Source: Phyto melanocephala
Taxonomy: Eukaryota > Arthropoda > Insecta > Diptera > Rhinophoridae
Direction: 5' to 3'
Assembly: GCA_941918925.1 (NCBI GenBank)
Contig: OW799237.1
Coordinates: forward strand, 109,462,515 to 109,526,514
DNA length: 64,000 nucleotides
Part shown: positions 36,387-49,600 of the stretch, piece after piece
How positions within the stretch are numbered: the stretch's first letter is position 1
Layout of the letters: each line of letters begins with the position of its first letter
Position numbers and translations under genes: made by a program
Notes under the pieces: generated by a model
Database searches by the model: none
Told to the model about the DNA's origin: nothing
The model's input: only the letters and a program-made list of their open reading frames with translations

Positions 36387-36825
36387 AAGGTGAACTACAA
36401 CTAGTCTTTAAATTTGTTTTCTGCATGTCACTTGACATTTCTCAATCTCAAACTTACTCAATTTGATCCGTGGAAAAATACGCAAATGAGCAACGCTTTA
36501 AAGTTATTCAGGTTTTTTATAAAAATGGGCGTTCAAATCAAAATGCATTTTGTGCAATTAGTAATTCTTTTGATCAACATAATTGTTCAAATTCATCCAC
36601 AATCGGGAGAATTGTAACAAATGTTTAAATTTCTGCAAAACAGGTCTGTATAAAATGTTAGAAAATCTGTGAATGCCTTCTTAGTGCGTTGAATGGGTAC
36701 CACTGCTGGTTTCTTGCGATAGTATGGCAAAAGAGCAGTCAACCTCGACTCATCATCATGCCCAACAATTGAGCATCAACATTGTCATTGAAAATTTGGA
36801 CCATCAAAATGGAGGTAGGCGTTAA
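36387..36825 (+). mobile_element. DD41D mariner N-terminal fragment
   Basis: Starts after TA with AAGGTGAACTACAACTAG. The transposase N-terminus reads NEQRFKVIQVFYKNGRSNQN, then STIGRIVTN, matching the helix-turn-helix half of the DD41D elements. It is broken by stops, and no right TIR is seen. Confidence 0.7.
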
Positions 36826-36879
36826 AGTAGGCGTATCACCTAAACTTTTTGGCACAAAAATATCATTGGTTAGAAGGAT

Positions 36880-37455
36880 ATACGTAGCAAATTTGATCAT
36901 CATACCTCTACTTTTGGCGGTTTTATGAGCTTTTAAATTTCATTAACGGTAGATAACGTTAAAAGTGGGCGTTATAGTAGGCGTGTCAAAGTTATTTTTG
37001 CTAATGAGTACAACTTAGGTGTTTCAATATAGCCCTTTATTATTCCAAAATCTTTATTAATAGAGAAATTATATGAATTTAAGGTAAATCGTTATATGGG
37101 AGGTGGGCGTAAAAGTGGGCGTGGCACCTTTATTTTCTGGCTCAGTAATGATATTGCCAAGGGGGATATACGTAGCAAATTTTATCATCATACCTCTCAT
37201 TTTGGCGGTTTTATGAGCTTTTAAATTTCATTAACGGTAGATAACGTGAAAAGTGGGCGTTATAGTAGGCGTGTCAAAGTTATTTTTGCGAATGAGTACA
37301 ACTGAGGTGTTTCAATATAGCCCTTTATTATTCCAAAATCTTAATTAATAGAGAAATTATATGAGTTTTAGGTAAAACTTTATATGGGAGGTGGGCGTAA
37401 AAGTGGGCGTGGCACATTGATTTTCTGTTACAAAAAAGCGCCTCACCAAAAAGCA
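36880..37455 (+). repeat. 288-bp tandem duplication with GTGGGCGT words
   Basis: The word TTTTGGCGGTTTTATGAGCT occurs at 36912 and 37200, and GTGGGCGTTATAGTAGGCGT recurs at the same offset. The two units differ at only a few positions. Confidence 0.8.
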
Positions 37456-38032
37456 AAGTGTGCAAAATTTCAGAGTCGTACATCCAATTTTGTTGCTTTT
37501 ATGACGTTTTTGTTTTTAAATATACCCAAAAATACATTGTGCGGTATAAATTTTCGTACATTTTGATCAATAACTCATCTCCTAATGCATTGATTTGGAC
37601 AATTTTCGGGGAAAAATATTGTTTTTACTCAGGAAATATATATTCGAAGTTTCATGAGTCTACGTTAATGCGTTTGGAAAAAATTTCATTTTATTCGATG
37701 TTTTAAGGACACGGTTTTTTCGACCTACTCTTGCTTTTCGAGCTATAACTCTGTTCCTAATATTCCGATTTAGCCCATTTTCAATACCAGACAAACCTTG
37801 TCTATAAAAAAGATTCTGGCAAAATTTGAGCCCCCTAGCTTTTTCGGTGCGACCTCTATCGTGCTTTCAACAGACGGACAGACGGACGGACATAGCTAGA
37901 TCGTCATCAAATCAAACCCTGATTCAGAATATATATACTTTATGGGGTCTAAAATGGATATTTCGATGTGTTACAAACGGAATGACAAAATGAATATACC
38001 CCCACCATTTTTTTGGTGGCGGGTATAAAAAT

Positions 38033-39282
38033 AAGAAATTATTTAAATATTTTATTTGGTTCTTCTTGGTTTATTCTTGAAAATGAGAATTCAAAAGTAA
38101 AACAAAAAACTATAAAAAAAAGTTCCTCAACAACCCAACCAACATTTTTTTCTTTTTTAAAGTATTTTATTTTTTCTAAACCATTTCACATTTGGCTAAC
38201 CGTTGGTTAACGCTAAATGTGTGTATAACATTTTAAACTTTTTCAAGAATTATGGTAAAAGGTCTACTGACGATCTGGTGAAATGCATATAAACCAGCTT
38301 AAACCCAACAACCAAATAAAATGCTGAAAGATTAGTTGGCAGCATATACCGAATAATTTAGTAAATTATTTGATAAATTATTTATTTTAAAAAACCAAAA
38401 AGTTTTTTTTTTTAAATTTACTTAAATGCGATAAATAACCATACAAGCCGTAATATCCCACCAAAAAACTTTTGCACTAGTTGAATGTGAATAATATTTT
38501 TTATGACTTGTAATTCAAAAGTGCAAAAGGAGGCATGAAGAATGCCGTCTCCAAATTCAAATTGTATGATGTGCTTCAAAAGACATGCAAAAGCATGCAA
38601 ACAATTTTGTATAACTCATTTAAACAGACATTATTAACCCATAAAACACGGAATTATTTTCATCTACTTTACATGAGTTCCATGCACTCGTTGAAATTGA
38701 ATGAAATTTTTTAATTTATTCAAACAAACACATGCTCTCTAATGACACATTAATGTTTAAATCATACAAGTTTCACTATTTCTTTTGCATGTCTTTTTTG
38801 CTGGGATGTAATAGATGTACTTTAATTCTTAAACTATATTAGAAATATAATGAAGCATTAAATAATTATTTTTTTAATTTCTAGTTTAACATTTTCAAAA
38901 TTTTAAAACAAAATGTCTGCAAATTCGCAATACAAAAACCCTGGTAACAATTTTGATGTGTGTAAATGGAAACTGTCAAAATTTTGAAATTATAAGTCAC
39001 AAATCACTAGCTGAATGGTGGGAGAAAAAAACTTGGTCACATTTTTTAGTTGGCATTTCAAAACTGTGAAAATTGAAAGAAAAAAGTATAAACAAATGAT
39101 TTATGTAAATTTATTTGTAGAATTGTTGCATTGAATTTTTTGAAAAGTTATTGTGTGCTGTTCACCTTGACGATAAAAAGTTAAAAAATTTTAATTTTCC
39201 AAGACTCAACGTTAAAATTTAATTCAAACAATAAAGAACTTAACGAGTTGAACACAGGTCACATGGCAGGCTTTTGTGTATA
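38033..39282. other. No recognisable gene or repeat
   Basis: AT-rich, nothing recognised. Confidence 0.4.
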
Positions 39283-39456
39283 AGCTTTTTTTATGTATTA
39301 ACTCCTGCTTTATTTAAAGCATTATTTTTTATATGTGCTGGAGCAATTATTCGTAATAAAAATAATTTACAAGATATTAGTTACAAAGGTAGATTAAGAT
39401 GTATTATACCAACAACTTCATCTTGTTTTAATGTAGCAAATTTAGCTTTAATTTAA
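39283..39456 (+). pseudogene. nad5: NUMT: nuclear copy of part of mitochondrial nad5
   Basis: Translation gives LTPALFKALFFICAGAII, then DIS, a diverged SYKGRL stretch, and TSSCFNVANLAL. This is the well-conserved central part of NADH dehydrogenase subunit 5 (insect form HALFKALLFMCAGAIIH and later SACFNVSNLAL). ATA falls where mitochondrial ATA would encode Met, and the base composition looks mitochondrial. Only about 58 codons remain. The frame is cut by TAA just after the LALI block, and upstream similarity fades around 39283. It is a transferred mitochondrial fragment with no expected function. Confidence 0.85.
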
Positions 39457-39844
39457 AGATAAGTTTTGATATCATTATTAGTGTAAATATCTGCTGTCCT
39501 GTTCGTATATTCCTTTATTTATTAACAACATTCTAGTGACAACTAAAAAACTATTTTATTTAGAATTTTTCTTCTTTCTGTTAATAATTAGATATTATTT
39601 CGTAATAAAAAGTATGCTGATCTTAGTAAAATTTTAAACGTACCTATTTTATCAAAATCCATCCAGTAGTTTTTTAGCCATTCGAGTTCAGGGAGTCAGA
39701 CAAAAGGACAGCCGGACAAAAAAATTTATAAGTTGGTGTTTTGTAATTTTTTAAATTTATTAAAAGTATAGTACAAGTACAAGTTCTATTGTAACAAAAA
39801 TTTACGAAAATTCGATACTATCAAGTTATCCATCCCTGCTTTAA
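39457..39844. other. No recognisable gene or repeat
   Basis: AT-rich, nothing recognised. Confidence 0.4.
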
Positions 39845-39846
39845 TA

Positions 39847-40542
39847 GCATGTTTCCACGCCAACGATATTCGTAATTCGATGTCTTTTTTATAATTCAAA
39901 GCCTAATTACGAACAGAATTACATAATTTGCCATGTAAAATTTTCAATGCGAATTACTATTTTTGTGCGTAATTCATTTAGAATTACCATGCGAATTATA
40001 ATAAAATCAGTGTCTTCTCTGATTTTTATCGGTAGTTTACCATCTCCAGCTGTCAAAAATATCAAGGCAAAGCGAAGAGGAAAAAGTTCAATTTCATATA
40101 TAAAAAATAAAATAGAAGCAAAAAACGAAAATGTTAAAGTAAGTTGTTATGTCTAGAAGAGTATTGGCCACATAAGAATCATTAAATGAGACAAAATTGT
40201 GTTCAGAGGATTTGCTGGCTCACTGGTCCTATTTTCTTGCACTTCTTCTAGTTTCTTGTAATTAAACAAATTATGAAATTATATGCATATATTTCTTTTA
40301 AATTAACAATATTATTACTATTTTTACTTACCTTTTGCCTCCATTGATAAAATAATTATAATTTTCTATATAAAATTTTATATTTCTTAATGTTTACCGC
40401 CAAAAAACAAAACGATAATTTAAATAAAAAAGCATTAAGAAGAATTGTTCAATCAAATTAACAACATGTCGTGGAAACAGTGTAATTCACTTAAGTAATT
40501 TAAAGAGCGAATCAAGTAATTGAATGTGTCGTGGAAACATGC
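39847..40542. mobile_element. 696-bp TIR element with TA duplication
   Basis: TA at 39845-39846 and 40543-40544. The TIR is GCATGTTTCCACG at both ends, and an extra inverted copy of the word CGTGGAAACA lies near 40472. A 69-codon plus open frame (39947-40156) is basic and matches no family known to me. Confidence 0.65.
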
Positions 40543-40969
40543 TATAAAATGTTATATGTTTACATCTAATATTAATTGCAAAAATACTCAACAAAATTAG
40601 TACAGCTATTATAAATTCAGAGAACCAAGCAACGATCCTTGAGTGGGAAAATAGATTATTTCCCAAAGTTAAATACAGTTATTGTCAAGGTTCTGCTTTT
40701 ACTTTTTTGATAATAAATATACTAAATTTATTTTTATTTGTTGGTTTTATATACCTTAATCATAAGTTTAAAAAATATATATTATTTTTGCAATAAAATT
40801 AAATTAAACTTAACTGATCATAACAACTTTTCCATCCCTGATATACGAATTCGCTTTGTGGTTTAGAAACCAGAACACATGCAAAGGTCTTTCATTGGGT
40901 AAACTCTATAAAACTGCAACGGTGGGTGGAAGGAATTATTTGTAGACAGGCTTGTATGGTGTTCGAATT

Positions 40970-41255
40970 GTCTCTTGGCAATAGGGCAGTAGGGCAGTAG
41001 AGGTACTCCTCTTCAATCAGATTACAATAAGCCGAATTACTGCGCTAATTACAGGACATGGAAACTTCAAATATCCTCAGAGAATGCAGGTCAGGGATAA
41101 TGGTATTTGTAGAATGTACCTAGAGGTTGCTGAGACAGCAACGCATGTTGTATGCGAATATTCAGAATTGGCAAGCGGAAGTTTGAGGAAAATGGACAAG
41201 CACATATTAAGTGTGGATGCTATGAGCATACTTAGACCATTCTGTGGGGTGTAAG
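40970..41255 (+). pseudogene. LINE ORF2 C-terminal fragment
   Basis: Translation gives ITRITA, LITGHGNFKYPQRMQV, ETATHVVCEYSELASG and LRKMDKHIL. The LTGH box followed by a His/Cys knuckle is the tail of Jockey/R1/I-type ORF2 proteins downstream of RNase H. It ends at TAA about 41251. No upstream reverse transcriptase was found. Confidence 0.65.
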
Positions 41256-41624
41256 AACAACCGCAAAAAATTTTTTAACAAATTAACTATTTTACACATA
41301 AATTTCACTCAGTTTCAGATTTAAGGAAAACTGATTTATGCTTTTGCCACCCCGAGACAATTTTTAGCTAAGCCAATGGCTATGAGAGACCACAGTCTGA
41401 AGGAGCTTCTGGCGACAACAAAGGAAGGTACGATAAGGATTGTCGGCAGTGTAAACTCGATTTCTCGTTTAGAGCAAACGTTGGTTGTTGCGCGGTACTT
41501 TGTTAAGAAATAGATACCGATTGGTAGCCTTGAATTCACTAAGAAATGAAAAGAATCGAAAAAGAAAAATATAAGTTACCTGCTTCAATACTTCTCCTAA
41601 ACACTTAAATGTATGTATATATGT
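41256..41624. other. Unrecognised; GC-richer than surroundings
   Basis: Contains open frame 41336-41539 (minus, 67 codons) and a complementary plus reading with no match known to me. Possibly more retroelement debris. Confidence 0.35.
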
Positions 41625-42468
41625 AGCGTGATCCATTTTGAGGTTCCCTTAAAAAAACACAGAAAATTAAAATTTAATAGGGAATGTTTATTATCATTTG
41701 AAAGAACATTCTTTGGCATTTATTTCTTGAAGATTGTGTCTATCAAATGTTGGCCGTCACAGATGGTCCTTCCGTTGAGTCCAATTTTCGATGACTCGTT
41801 CGAGCATTTCGACTGGTAACTGGAGAATGACACGTGTGATGTTTTTCTCCAAGACCTGAATCCAAGCGGGTTTGTTCGCAAAAACCTAAGACTACATATC
41901 CCCACTGGAGAAAGTCTAATGGTGTGATATCACACGATCATGGTGGCCAATCGACTGGCCCAAAACGTGAACTTATGCGCTTACCAAAGTGTTCTCTCAA
42001 TAAATCCATTGATTGATGGGAAGTGGCGGCTTCTTGCTGAAATCTCGCTGAGATCACTAGCTTCAATTTCAGGCATCAAATAGGCGGTTGTCATGGCACG
42101 TTAACGGTCGCCATTGACGGTTACGTACGCACCGGCATCATTTTAAAAGAAATATGGACCGATGATTCCACCGGCCTACAGCGTGCTGGACGTGGTCTAT
42201 TCGGTCGAATATTATCCCATAATGAATGCTGGGTCTCAAAATGGGTAATGGTGTTGCGAATAGTACGCTCAGTAGGTCAATTATGTTGACCATATGTTGA
42301 GCGAAGTTCACGAAACACATTCCTCACGATTTGTAAACGTTAATCTTTCCACTATGAAATGCCAAACAATACTAAATAAAAATAACATGACAGCTTGACA
42401 CGACTCACTTGTGATCTGTCAAAAAAAGGCTATTGAAAAAAGTATCTCTACTTGAATCACCCATTAAG
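41625..42468 (-). mobile_element. Decayed DD41D-type mariner
   Basis: Minus-strand pieces include GGIIGPYFFKNDAGAYVTVN and GDRxRAMTTAYLMPEIEA near 42170-42050. Further pieces with a WPPRS-like segment follow toward 41750. The weak TIRs are GCGTGATCCATTTTGAG on the left and the inverse of GGGTGATTCAAGTAGAG on the right. Confidence 0.7.
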
Positions 42469-43306
42469 TATATCCTCTTGAATACCTAAAGAATCGTTTA
42501 TATGCCGACAAGCAATTATTGGAAGGCTAACTCTGGCCTTTGTGTGAATGTAATCTTGTTTTTCACTATTGAATCAAAAATAGAGACCAGAAAAACCCTA
42601 ATACTAGATCTAGGCTACATGATGTTAATTAATATACAAGATTCGGCACGTCCGAACATAAAAATCTTACTGGTTTAAACATATATCGCTCTTGCCCCAA
42701 ATTCAATTCCCAATAGAAACGTGTTGTAGATGCATTAATGTTTATACTCGTATTGAAGGGAAATTTTTATTGAATTTTGTATTTACACAGATATTTAAAT
42801 AAAAACAATTGTATAAATAAGCTGTTTATCTAAATTGTATTTTGTAACTAAACATGTACATACATTTTACATGGATAAATATTTAAAAAATCGTTTAGGC
42901 ATTGTTATCCTTGAACTTAAATAATTCGAGAATTAAAGTATTTAAATAGACATTTATTGCGTTCTTAAACAAAATTCAAACATAAATAAATAAGATTAAA
43001 TTTATCCCTAATATGTTGTACATACATGCATACATACAACCAAACAGAATTATAAATGTATGTAAAACCATATTCATTCAGCTTAAATATAATTGCTATT
43101 CTTGTACTCTTTTTATCCCCACAGATTACCTGACTCCAATAAATGTTCACGGGTAATGAACATAAAGCAGTTAAATAAATAAAAATAGAAGAAAAAACTG
43201 GAAAACAAGAGGTAAATCAATAACGAATTTATTAAAAGAAAATTACAAATCCAGCTAAAGTGTATTAACAACACATGCAACAGGATTTTTTTTAAAAGGC
43301 TGATTT
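42469..43306. other. 5' flank of the GPCR gene; small DINE-1-like scrap
   Basis: TATACAAGATTCGGCACGTC at about 42630-42660 is the inverse 5' tip of the DINE-1-like family. No TATA/initiator pair was convincing, and no upstream non-coding exon could be placed. Confidence 0.4.
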
Positions 43307-43660
43307 ATGGTTGATGAAACCATGACATACCATCCCTTGATTTTTCCGTACGTTGAACACAAGAAATCAAGATTCTCAATAATGGATGAAACATTAATAA
43401 CAACCGCCACCATTGTCTCCACAAGGATGCCAAACACACCCGCAACAAAGACTAGTTTCCTTAGGACGAATAAAAGCTTCTCTCTGTTCGATATGGCAAA
43501 TAAGAATTCCAGTTTAGACATAACAGAGAATGATTTCCGTCGTTTCGTGGAGTTCATGCAAATCTACAAGTCGACACACGAGTGTGCAGATTATTGTAAA
43601 GGGGATTTCTATCAGATGTTGCGCACCTACAACGGCATACATGGTTATGTGGCTCTAATG
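43307..43660 (+). CDS. GPCR exon 1: extracellular N-terminus and start of TM1
   Basis: This exon encodes residues 1-118. An in-frame TGA sits two codons upstream (43301-43303) with no room for a splice acceptor, so ATG 43307 is the first possible start. A second in-frame ATG at 43382 could also serve. There is no clear signal peptide. The tail is polar, with potential N-glycosylation sites (NKS, NSS), then a cysteine pair in ECADYC and the segment IHGYVALM that opens TM1. The exon ends in phase 0 at the donor ATG|GTAAGT. The N-terminal part is poorly conserved in this family, so only the last 30 or so residues are recognisable. Confidence 0.8.
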
Positions 43661-46600
43661 GTAAGTACCTACTTGCATATGTAACAGCTAACTATGAAAG
43701 CGTCATTAGGCATGATAGATAGTAAATAGCAGTACCTACCAGAGATGTGCATATCGTCATTGCTCTAACAAATTCAGTTACGTGTTTTTTACTGAATTTT
43801 CAGGAGATCAAAAAAAGCATTTTATTTTGTTACTTTACAGAATTAAACTTACGCACATAAACTATTGTTTATTTTTCAACCAATCAAGATAAACCTAAAC
43901 GGTTTGATGGATGGATGTACCACCAATAAACCTTCAAAATAGAGCAATAAAAAAAAATTTTAAAAATTGTCACATAACCGATTATGTCAGAGCAGCGACG
44001 ATATGCTAATTTATTTTGGCTCTTTATTTTCAAGCTCACGCACTGTTTTTCACTTACGAATATTACTTTCACAGATTTCTCTTTCACTTTTTATAGATAT
44101 TTATTATTTTTTTTTACCGTAAACATAACTATAAGGTCATGACATAATAAACTTTTTAGTTTTAAATTGGGTGGAATTTTTTTGATTCCGCACGGAAAAG
44201 AAAATTCAGTGGAAAGATGTATCGATCGATATGCCAATTGAATGGCCAAGAATGGTCGAAAGACCCAGCAAAAGCTTGAAAATTTATTGGTAACTACTCA
44301 AGTAGCAATTGCAAAAGGCTTGCAATCAGCAGGATTTATACGAAAGCAGTGGAATTAGGTATCATACGAACTGAAGCTGACAGACCTTGAAAGACGATTT
44401 TGCATGTCCGAAATGATACTCGAAAGATAGAAAAGAAAATTATTTTGCACCGAATTATTAATTGCGATGAAAAAGGATCCATTAAAAACCCTGTCAATCA
44501 ATCGGATTAACACCAAAGCCAAATAACGATTGCGCTAAGGAAATGATCCGTATTTGATGGGACCTAAAGGGTTCATCTATTATAATCTGGTGAAATCTGA
44601 CCAGACCATTACAGGAACCTGTACTGAATGCTGAATGGTTCGTTTGAAGCGAGCATTGGTCAAACATGAAACTGCAATGTTAAAATAAGACAACGCTTAA
44701 AACTTTTAAGAAATAAGTGGATGGGATGTTCTGCCTCACACGCTTTATAGCTCAGAACTAAGGGTGTCTCCGTAAGAAATTTTTTATTGAATTGTTAAGA
44801 AGACATGTTCCGAATAAGTATGAAATAAAATATCCGTCAAGTGGCCTCCATGCCTCTGATGACAGGGCATTAGTCGGATGTATCTCACTGATGATGCGTT
44901 AGATCTCAAATTTAAGATCAGGAGATTAAACAAAACTACAAAAAAGCGCACATTAGAAAGAAAGAAATATAAATTGTTCTAGAAATCGCTGCTACAAAGT
45001 TCTCTGCATAGTGCTTCGAGAAACTTGAAGTAGTTGAAAAAGAAGTCGAATTGATGTTTTCGGTGACACTTTCGTTTACAACAGCAATGTTTTCATCAGC
45101 ATATTTGACCCAGTTTCTTCAAATTTTTTAACCACTCTGCGAATGGTTAACACATTAGACGAACATTCTCGACTGAAAATTCTTTAAAGTTTGCGAGGGG
45201 TCTCAGCATAACTTTAAAAATTTTTTTAATAAGTTTTCGCAATTATAATCCCTCCATTTTTAATAATTGCAAAAAACATCCCACATCGTATTTTATTATT
45301 TCCGAAGACATCCTTGATTTTAAATTTCTACGAAGTTAACTGTATTCTACTGGTCAAGCCCTTTCATTTGGTGCCAATATTGAGGGTGTTCAAGGAGTTA
45401 CATTTTAAAATACCAGATTTGACCCATATATAAATTTGTTGACCGCCATTTTGTAGTGGCGGCCAACATGAATTTTAATTTTTTATAGTGCTTATATTGC
45501 GCTAGACAAGTCCTTTCAAATTATACCAATATTGTATAGAAGCTGAAAAAATTGATTTTGGTTTGTAAATTTTTGGAATATATCTTTATCTAAAATTTTT
45601 CACGAATATCTCAAGAGGCAAATTATGTCTACAAACAGTAGCAAGGGTACCTATACATTTTTCTATGGCTGAAAAATTTTAATTTTGTTGTTAAAAATAT
45701 GGGAAAAAACAGAGGCAGTAGTGTTTATTTGCTCATATCTCAGAAAGTTATGTGGCGATTGTGCTGAATTTCAATTGCGATTCATTCCAGGATATTTTCA
45801 AAAGATTGAGACCATACACAGATCTGAGGAGCATACGATTGCTTGTAAAAGTTGATTCCAACCAACACACGGGCAGACGGACAGACGGTCAGGGCTTAAT
45901 CGACTCCTCTATTCATAAGCTTTCCAAAAATATATACTTTATGGGGTCGGAAATGAAAATTGTAGAAATTACAAACGGAATGACAAAGACACTTGTGCAC
46001 CACAGGTGAAGGATATAAAAAAATAATTATTAAAAAGGTTTTATACAAAAAAAAATTCTAATTTTGTTTAAGATAAATTTTATACAAAATTGTCTTCAAA
46101 CTTAAAATCTTCTGTAATTTGTTTATAAGAAAATATTTGGAAAATATTTTGGTAAACCAGACATTTTTCGCCACAACAAAAAAAAATGTCTAAGAGAATT
46201 AATTTTAAAAGAAAATTTATTATGAGCTTTTGAATTTATTGAAAGTTTTTGGTAAATTTTTTTTACGAGGTTTACCTCAAGTGCACCTAGAAACCCCTTA
46301 CATTTAGTTTTTCAACTTTTTAGTTTTAATTTAAATTTCCCTATAGCCATCCATCCACCCTTTTAATTACTTAATAAAATAAGTTTGAGAAATTCATTTT
46401 TTTTTCTATTTACATATCAGATATCTTTTGTATTTGTATGGCTATTTGATCTTTTCCCACCCACATTCATTTGTAAACATTTTAATTGATTAAAGTATTA
46501 GAGGCATTAGAAGCTAAAGGCTTGCAAAAGAAAGCAAATGTACAGGTAACACATTAAGCAGGTAAACAGTTGCTTCAGGTAAAGCACTTTTTACTTTAGA

Positions 46601-49600
46601 AAAAACGAACAATAAGACTTTACACAAAAACAAAAAATAATAAAGACAAATACAGGATGGGCTAAAAGTCATTGTGCGGTTTAAAAATTTAATAAATTTT
46701 TTGTTTCAATAGTTTTTTTTTTTTTTAATTTATAAATAACAGCTATATATTATACTTATAATGGAGAGATTAACAACTGAACAAAGAACCAGAAGAATAG
46801 AATTTTATTATTTAAATCAGCGATCAATTTTTTTTTAACGCAGAGAGCATTTCATCGAAATTTCAAGGTCAAAATTTTGACCTCTGAAGCAATGAATCTG
46901 AAGAATTGCTTACTTCATCGTCATTACCATTATGATACCGTTAGAGGTTTACCGTGAACCGGTAGACAGTATTAAATTCGCACTGCGAAAAATAATGAAC
47001 GTGAAGACCAAAATGTTAACGAAACACCTAAAATATCTACCAGAAGGCGTACCGCTCAGCTATGAATGGCTCTTACGTGTTTACTGACCCATGCAAGAAT
47101 TAAGACCCGATGATCATCTGAAACTTTCAAATTACAACACTTGGCCAAAAATAATATAAATTTTATTCAAAATCTGAACTATGAATGATGCGATGAAGCT
47201 CTTTTTCATTTGAGTAACTGTGTAATTAAGTAGAGATGTGGTTTCAGCAGGATGGAGCCACTGTGTATACTGCTCGGAGCACCATTGCACTTTCAATCAC
47301 ATTTTTTTGAGAAAGAACAATTTACAGATTTCTCAGCACACGAATATTTTCTTTAAAACACAGGTAAATAGCAGTCTCAATAAAGCGAGCGCAGAATTCG
47401 GAAGACTACAGCCAGTATGGAAAAGCTCACTAAAAATCTAAAGCCCATGTGTAAAGTCTACTCTGCTGTACGTAAGTGAAACCTGTTTAGTATCGAACAC
47501 CATCACGCAAAAGCATTCATCGACATTAATGCATTGATCAATAAGTGCCTCGGAATCATATGCAAAATATTCTGGCCTAACAACATAAGCATCGCGGAAC
47601 CCTACCAATGAGGAACCCATAGTAAAGCAAATAAAACGTAGGAAATGGAAGTAGATCTTCCATACTATCAGACAGAATCCTAATAGTATAACAAAGAGTG
47701 GAATTCTCAAGAATCAATTAGCCGTGGTCGGCCAAAGAATACATGGCAACGCACGATATATAGAACTAGCACAGTGCAATATTACATGGGAAGATACTAA
47801 AGCAACTGGGAAAAATCATGTGTGATAAACATGCTTTGTGAAAGCCATATGCTTCCAAAAGGGGTAATCGAAAAAAAATTGAATTTGAAGGAGCGTGTTC
47901 GTGTTTCAGCATGTTCGACACAATCCTTGAACTCAAGGCCAACATTGTTGTAGAAATTCCAACACTACAGCCACAAATGTTTATTGATGTTATAGAAAAT
48001 CCTCTAAAACGAGACGATTTTTGCCGAGCTTAAAACTGGGGTCATTCAAGTGATATTATTTTCCATGGTTGGTGTAAAAAAAATTCCATTTTTTATATTA
48101 TACTAGCGAACCCCGTGCACACTTCGTAGTGCAAAAAAGAAAATAAAAAAAATCAATTCGAATTTATTTAAATCAGTGATAAATTGCTTTTATTGTAATG
48201 CTCTGTGGTAAACAAATATTCGAAATGAATGAAGTGTTCAATAAAATGGCTATAGCTCATGAACTATACATAAACAGAGACCGTTTATACATAAAAACCT
48301 TGGTATTGGCGTCACCTTTCATATGAACTTTGCAGAAACAAAATCGAATCACGCATTCCAGAGAACGTCAATTACTAACACAATGCACTTATTTTTATAT
48401 AAAAAAGATAATCCGTAGAAAAACTAAAAATATAAACGAAAAAGTCATTAAATTTCTAAAACCTTTTTTTGGCTCTCCCAGTTCTAAGTAACACTAAGAA
48501 GTAATAATTGCTAAATAAGTTGTTTTGCTATTATATTAACTTAATTCTTTTTAAGATGTTCTCTATGTTAAAAGAAACTTTAATAATAAAACAAATTGTT
48601 CTTTAAAACAAACCAAAATTATAATCAATATAACACTTTTGTACAAACTAAAATCTCCATATGCTGGCAGGGTAATAACAAATAAAAGAATGTTCTTGGG
48701 CAGTGCTCAACGATGTATGTATGTACTTTGTATAACTTGATTTTAAAGTTCTAAATAGACCTGTGTAAGTATGTAAGTATGGATGTGACATTTGCACATA
48801 TATTTACATACATACATTCGCTAAAACTCTTTTCAATATTAATATATTTTATTTGTTTTTGTTTTTCTTTCATAACAAAATGTGTTTTGATTGTTGTTTG
48901 TTTTCTTTTTATTATCGTCCATTGAAAAACATACTCTTTTCAATATCAATGAGATTTTAAATTAATTTAATGAACGAACGTTTATAAGAAGGCATATTGT
49001 TTATATTTATACCTTTTATTTATGGTGGCTTATTTGCTAAAAATAAATCGGGATTCTTTTCATTATAATTAAAGTTAATTATAATTATAGTAAATTTTAT
49101 TATAATATAATTATAATCAGCACTTTTGAAATTTACGTTATAAATTATAAATATAATAAATATATTACAATTACTTAAATTTATGTATGTAAGTCTTATG
49201 TACTGCTATATATGTACATATATATATGACCTTTATTTAACCTAATTTTTATACATACAAAAATATGAAATAAGTTATTTAGATAAAATGTTCACAGGGA
49301 ACATAGGGCGTCAAAAATTTGTTAAAGTTTTCTTATACAATATTTATACTGTGACACAAGATCGAGAATTTTCTAGAAAATATTTATTTCAAAAACATTC
49401 CGAAAGTACAAAGTTACAATTGTTTATTATTTAAATGTGGCCAAAGTTTTAAAATAAGATCTGCAGAGGTAAATAGGAATTAAAATTCCTAATCATCATT
49501 TTAAATTTTTGTTTTATGAAATTAAATTATATTAATACAGAAATTATATTGTATAACAATATGATTTTTTAAATTTATTGTAAATCATTTTTATACTGGC

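Larger units (their letters stand above)
36210..38032 (+). mobile_element. Long DINE-1-like variant (1.8 kb) with tandem core and mariner insertion
   Basis: AACAAGTAAGAGCACTATAT at the 5' end and GGTGGCGGGTATAAAAATAA at the 3' end. The terminal stem words are ACCCACCACCAA and its partner TTTTTTTGGTGGCGGGT. The 3' part has ACAGACGGACAGACGGACGG, TATATATACTTTATGGGGTC and TACAAACGGAATGACAAAAT. The middle holds many GTGGGCGT words in a 288-bp tandem duplication (about 36880-37455), and the 5' part holds a mariner fragment. Confidence 0.75.

Noticed and set aside
36181..38032. GGTGGCGGGTATAAAAA as a promoter TATA box
   Set aside because: It is the terminal tip of a dispersed repeat found many times, so not specific promoter evidence.
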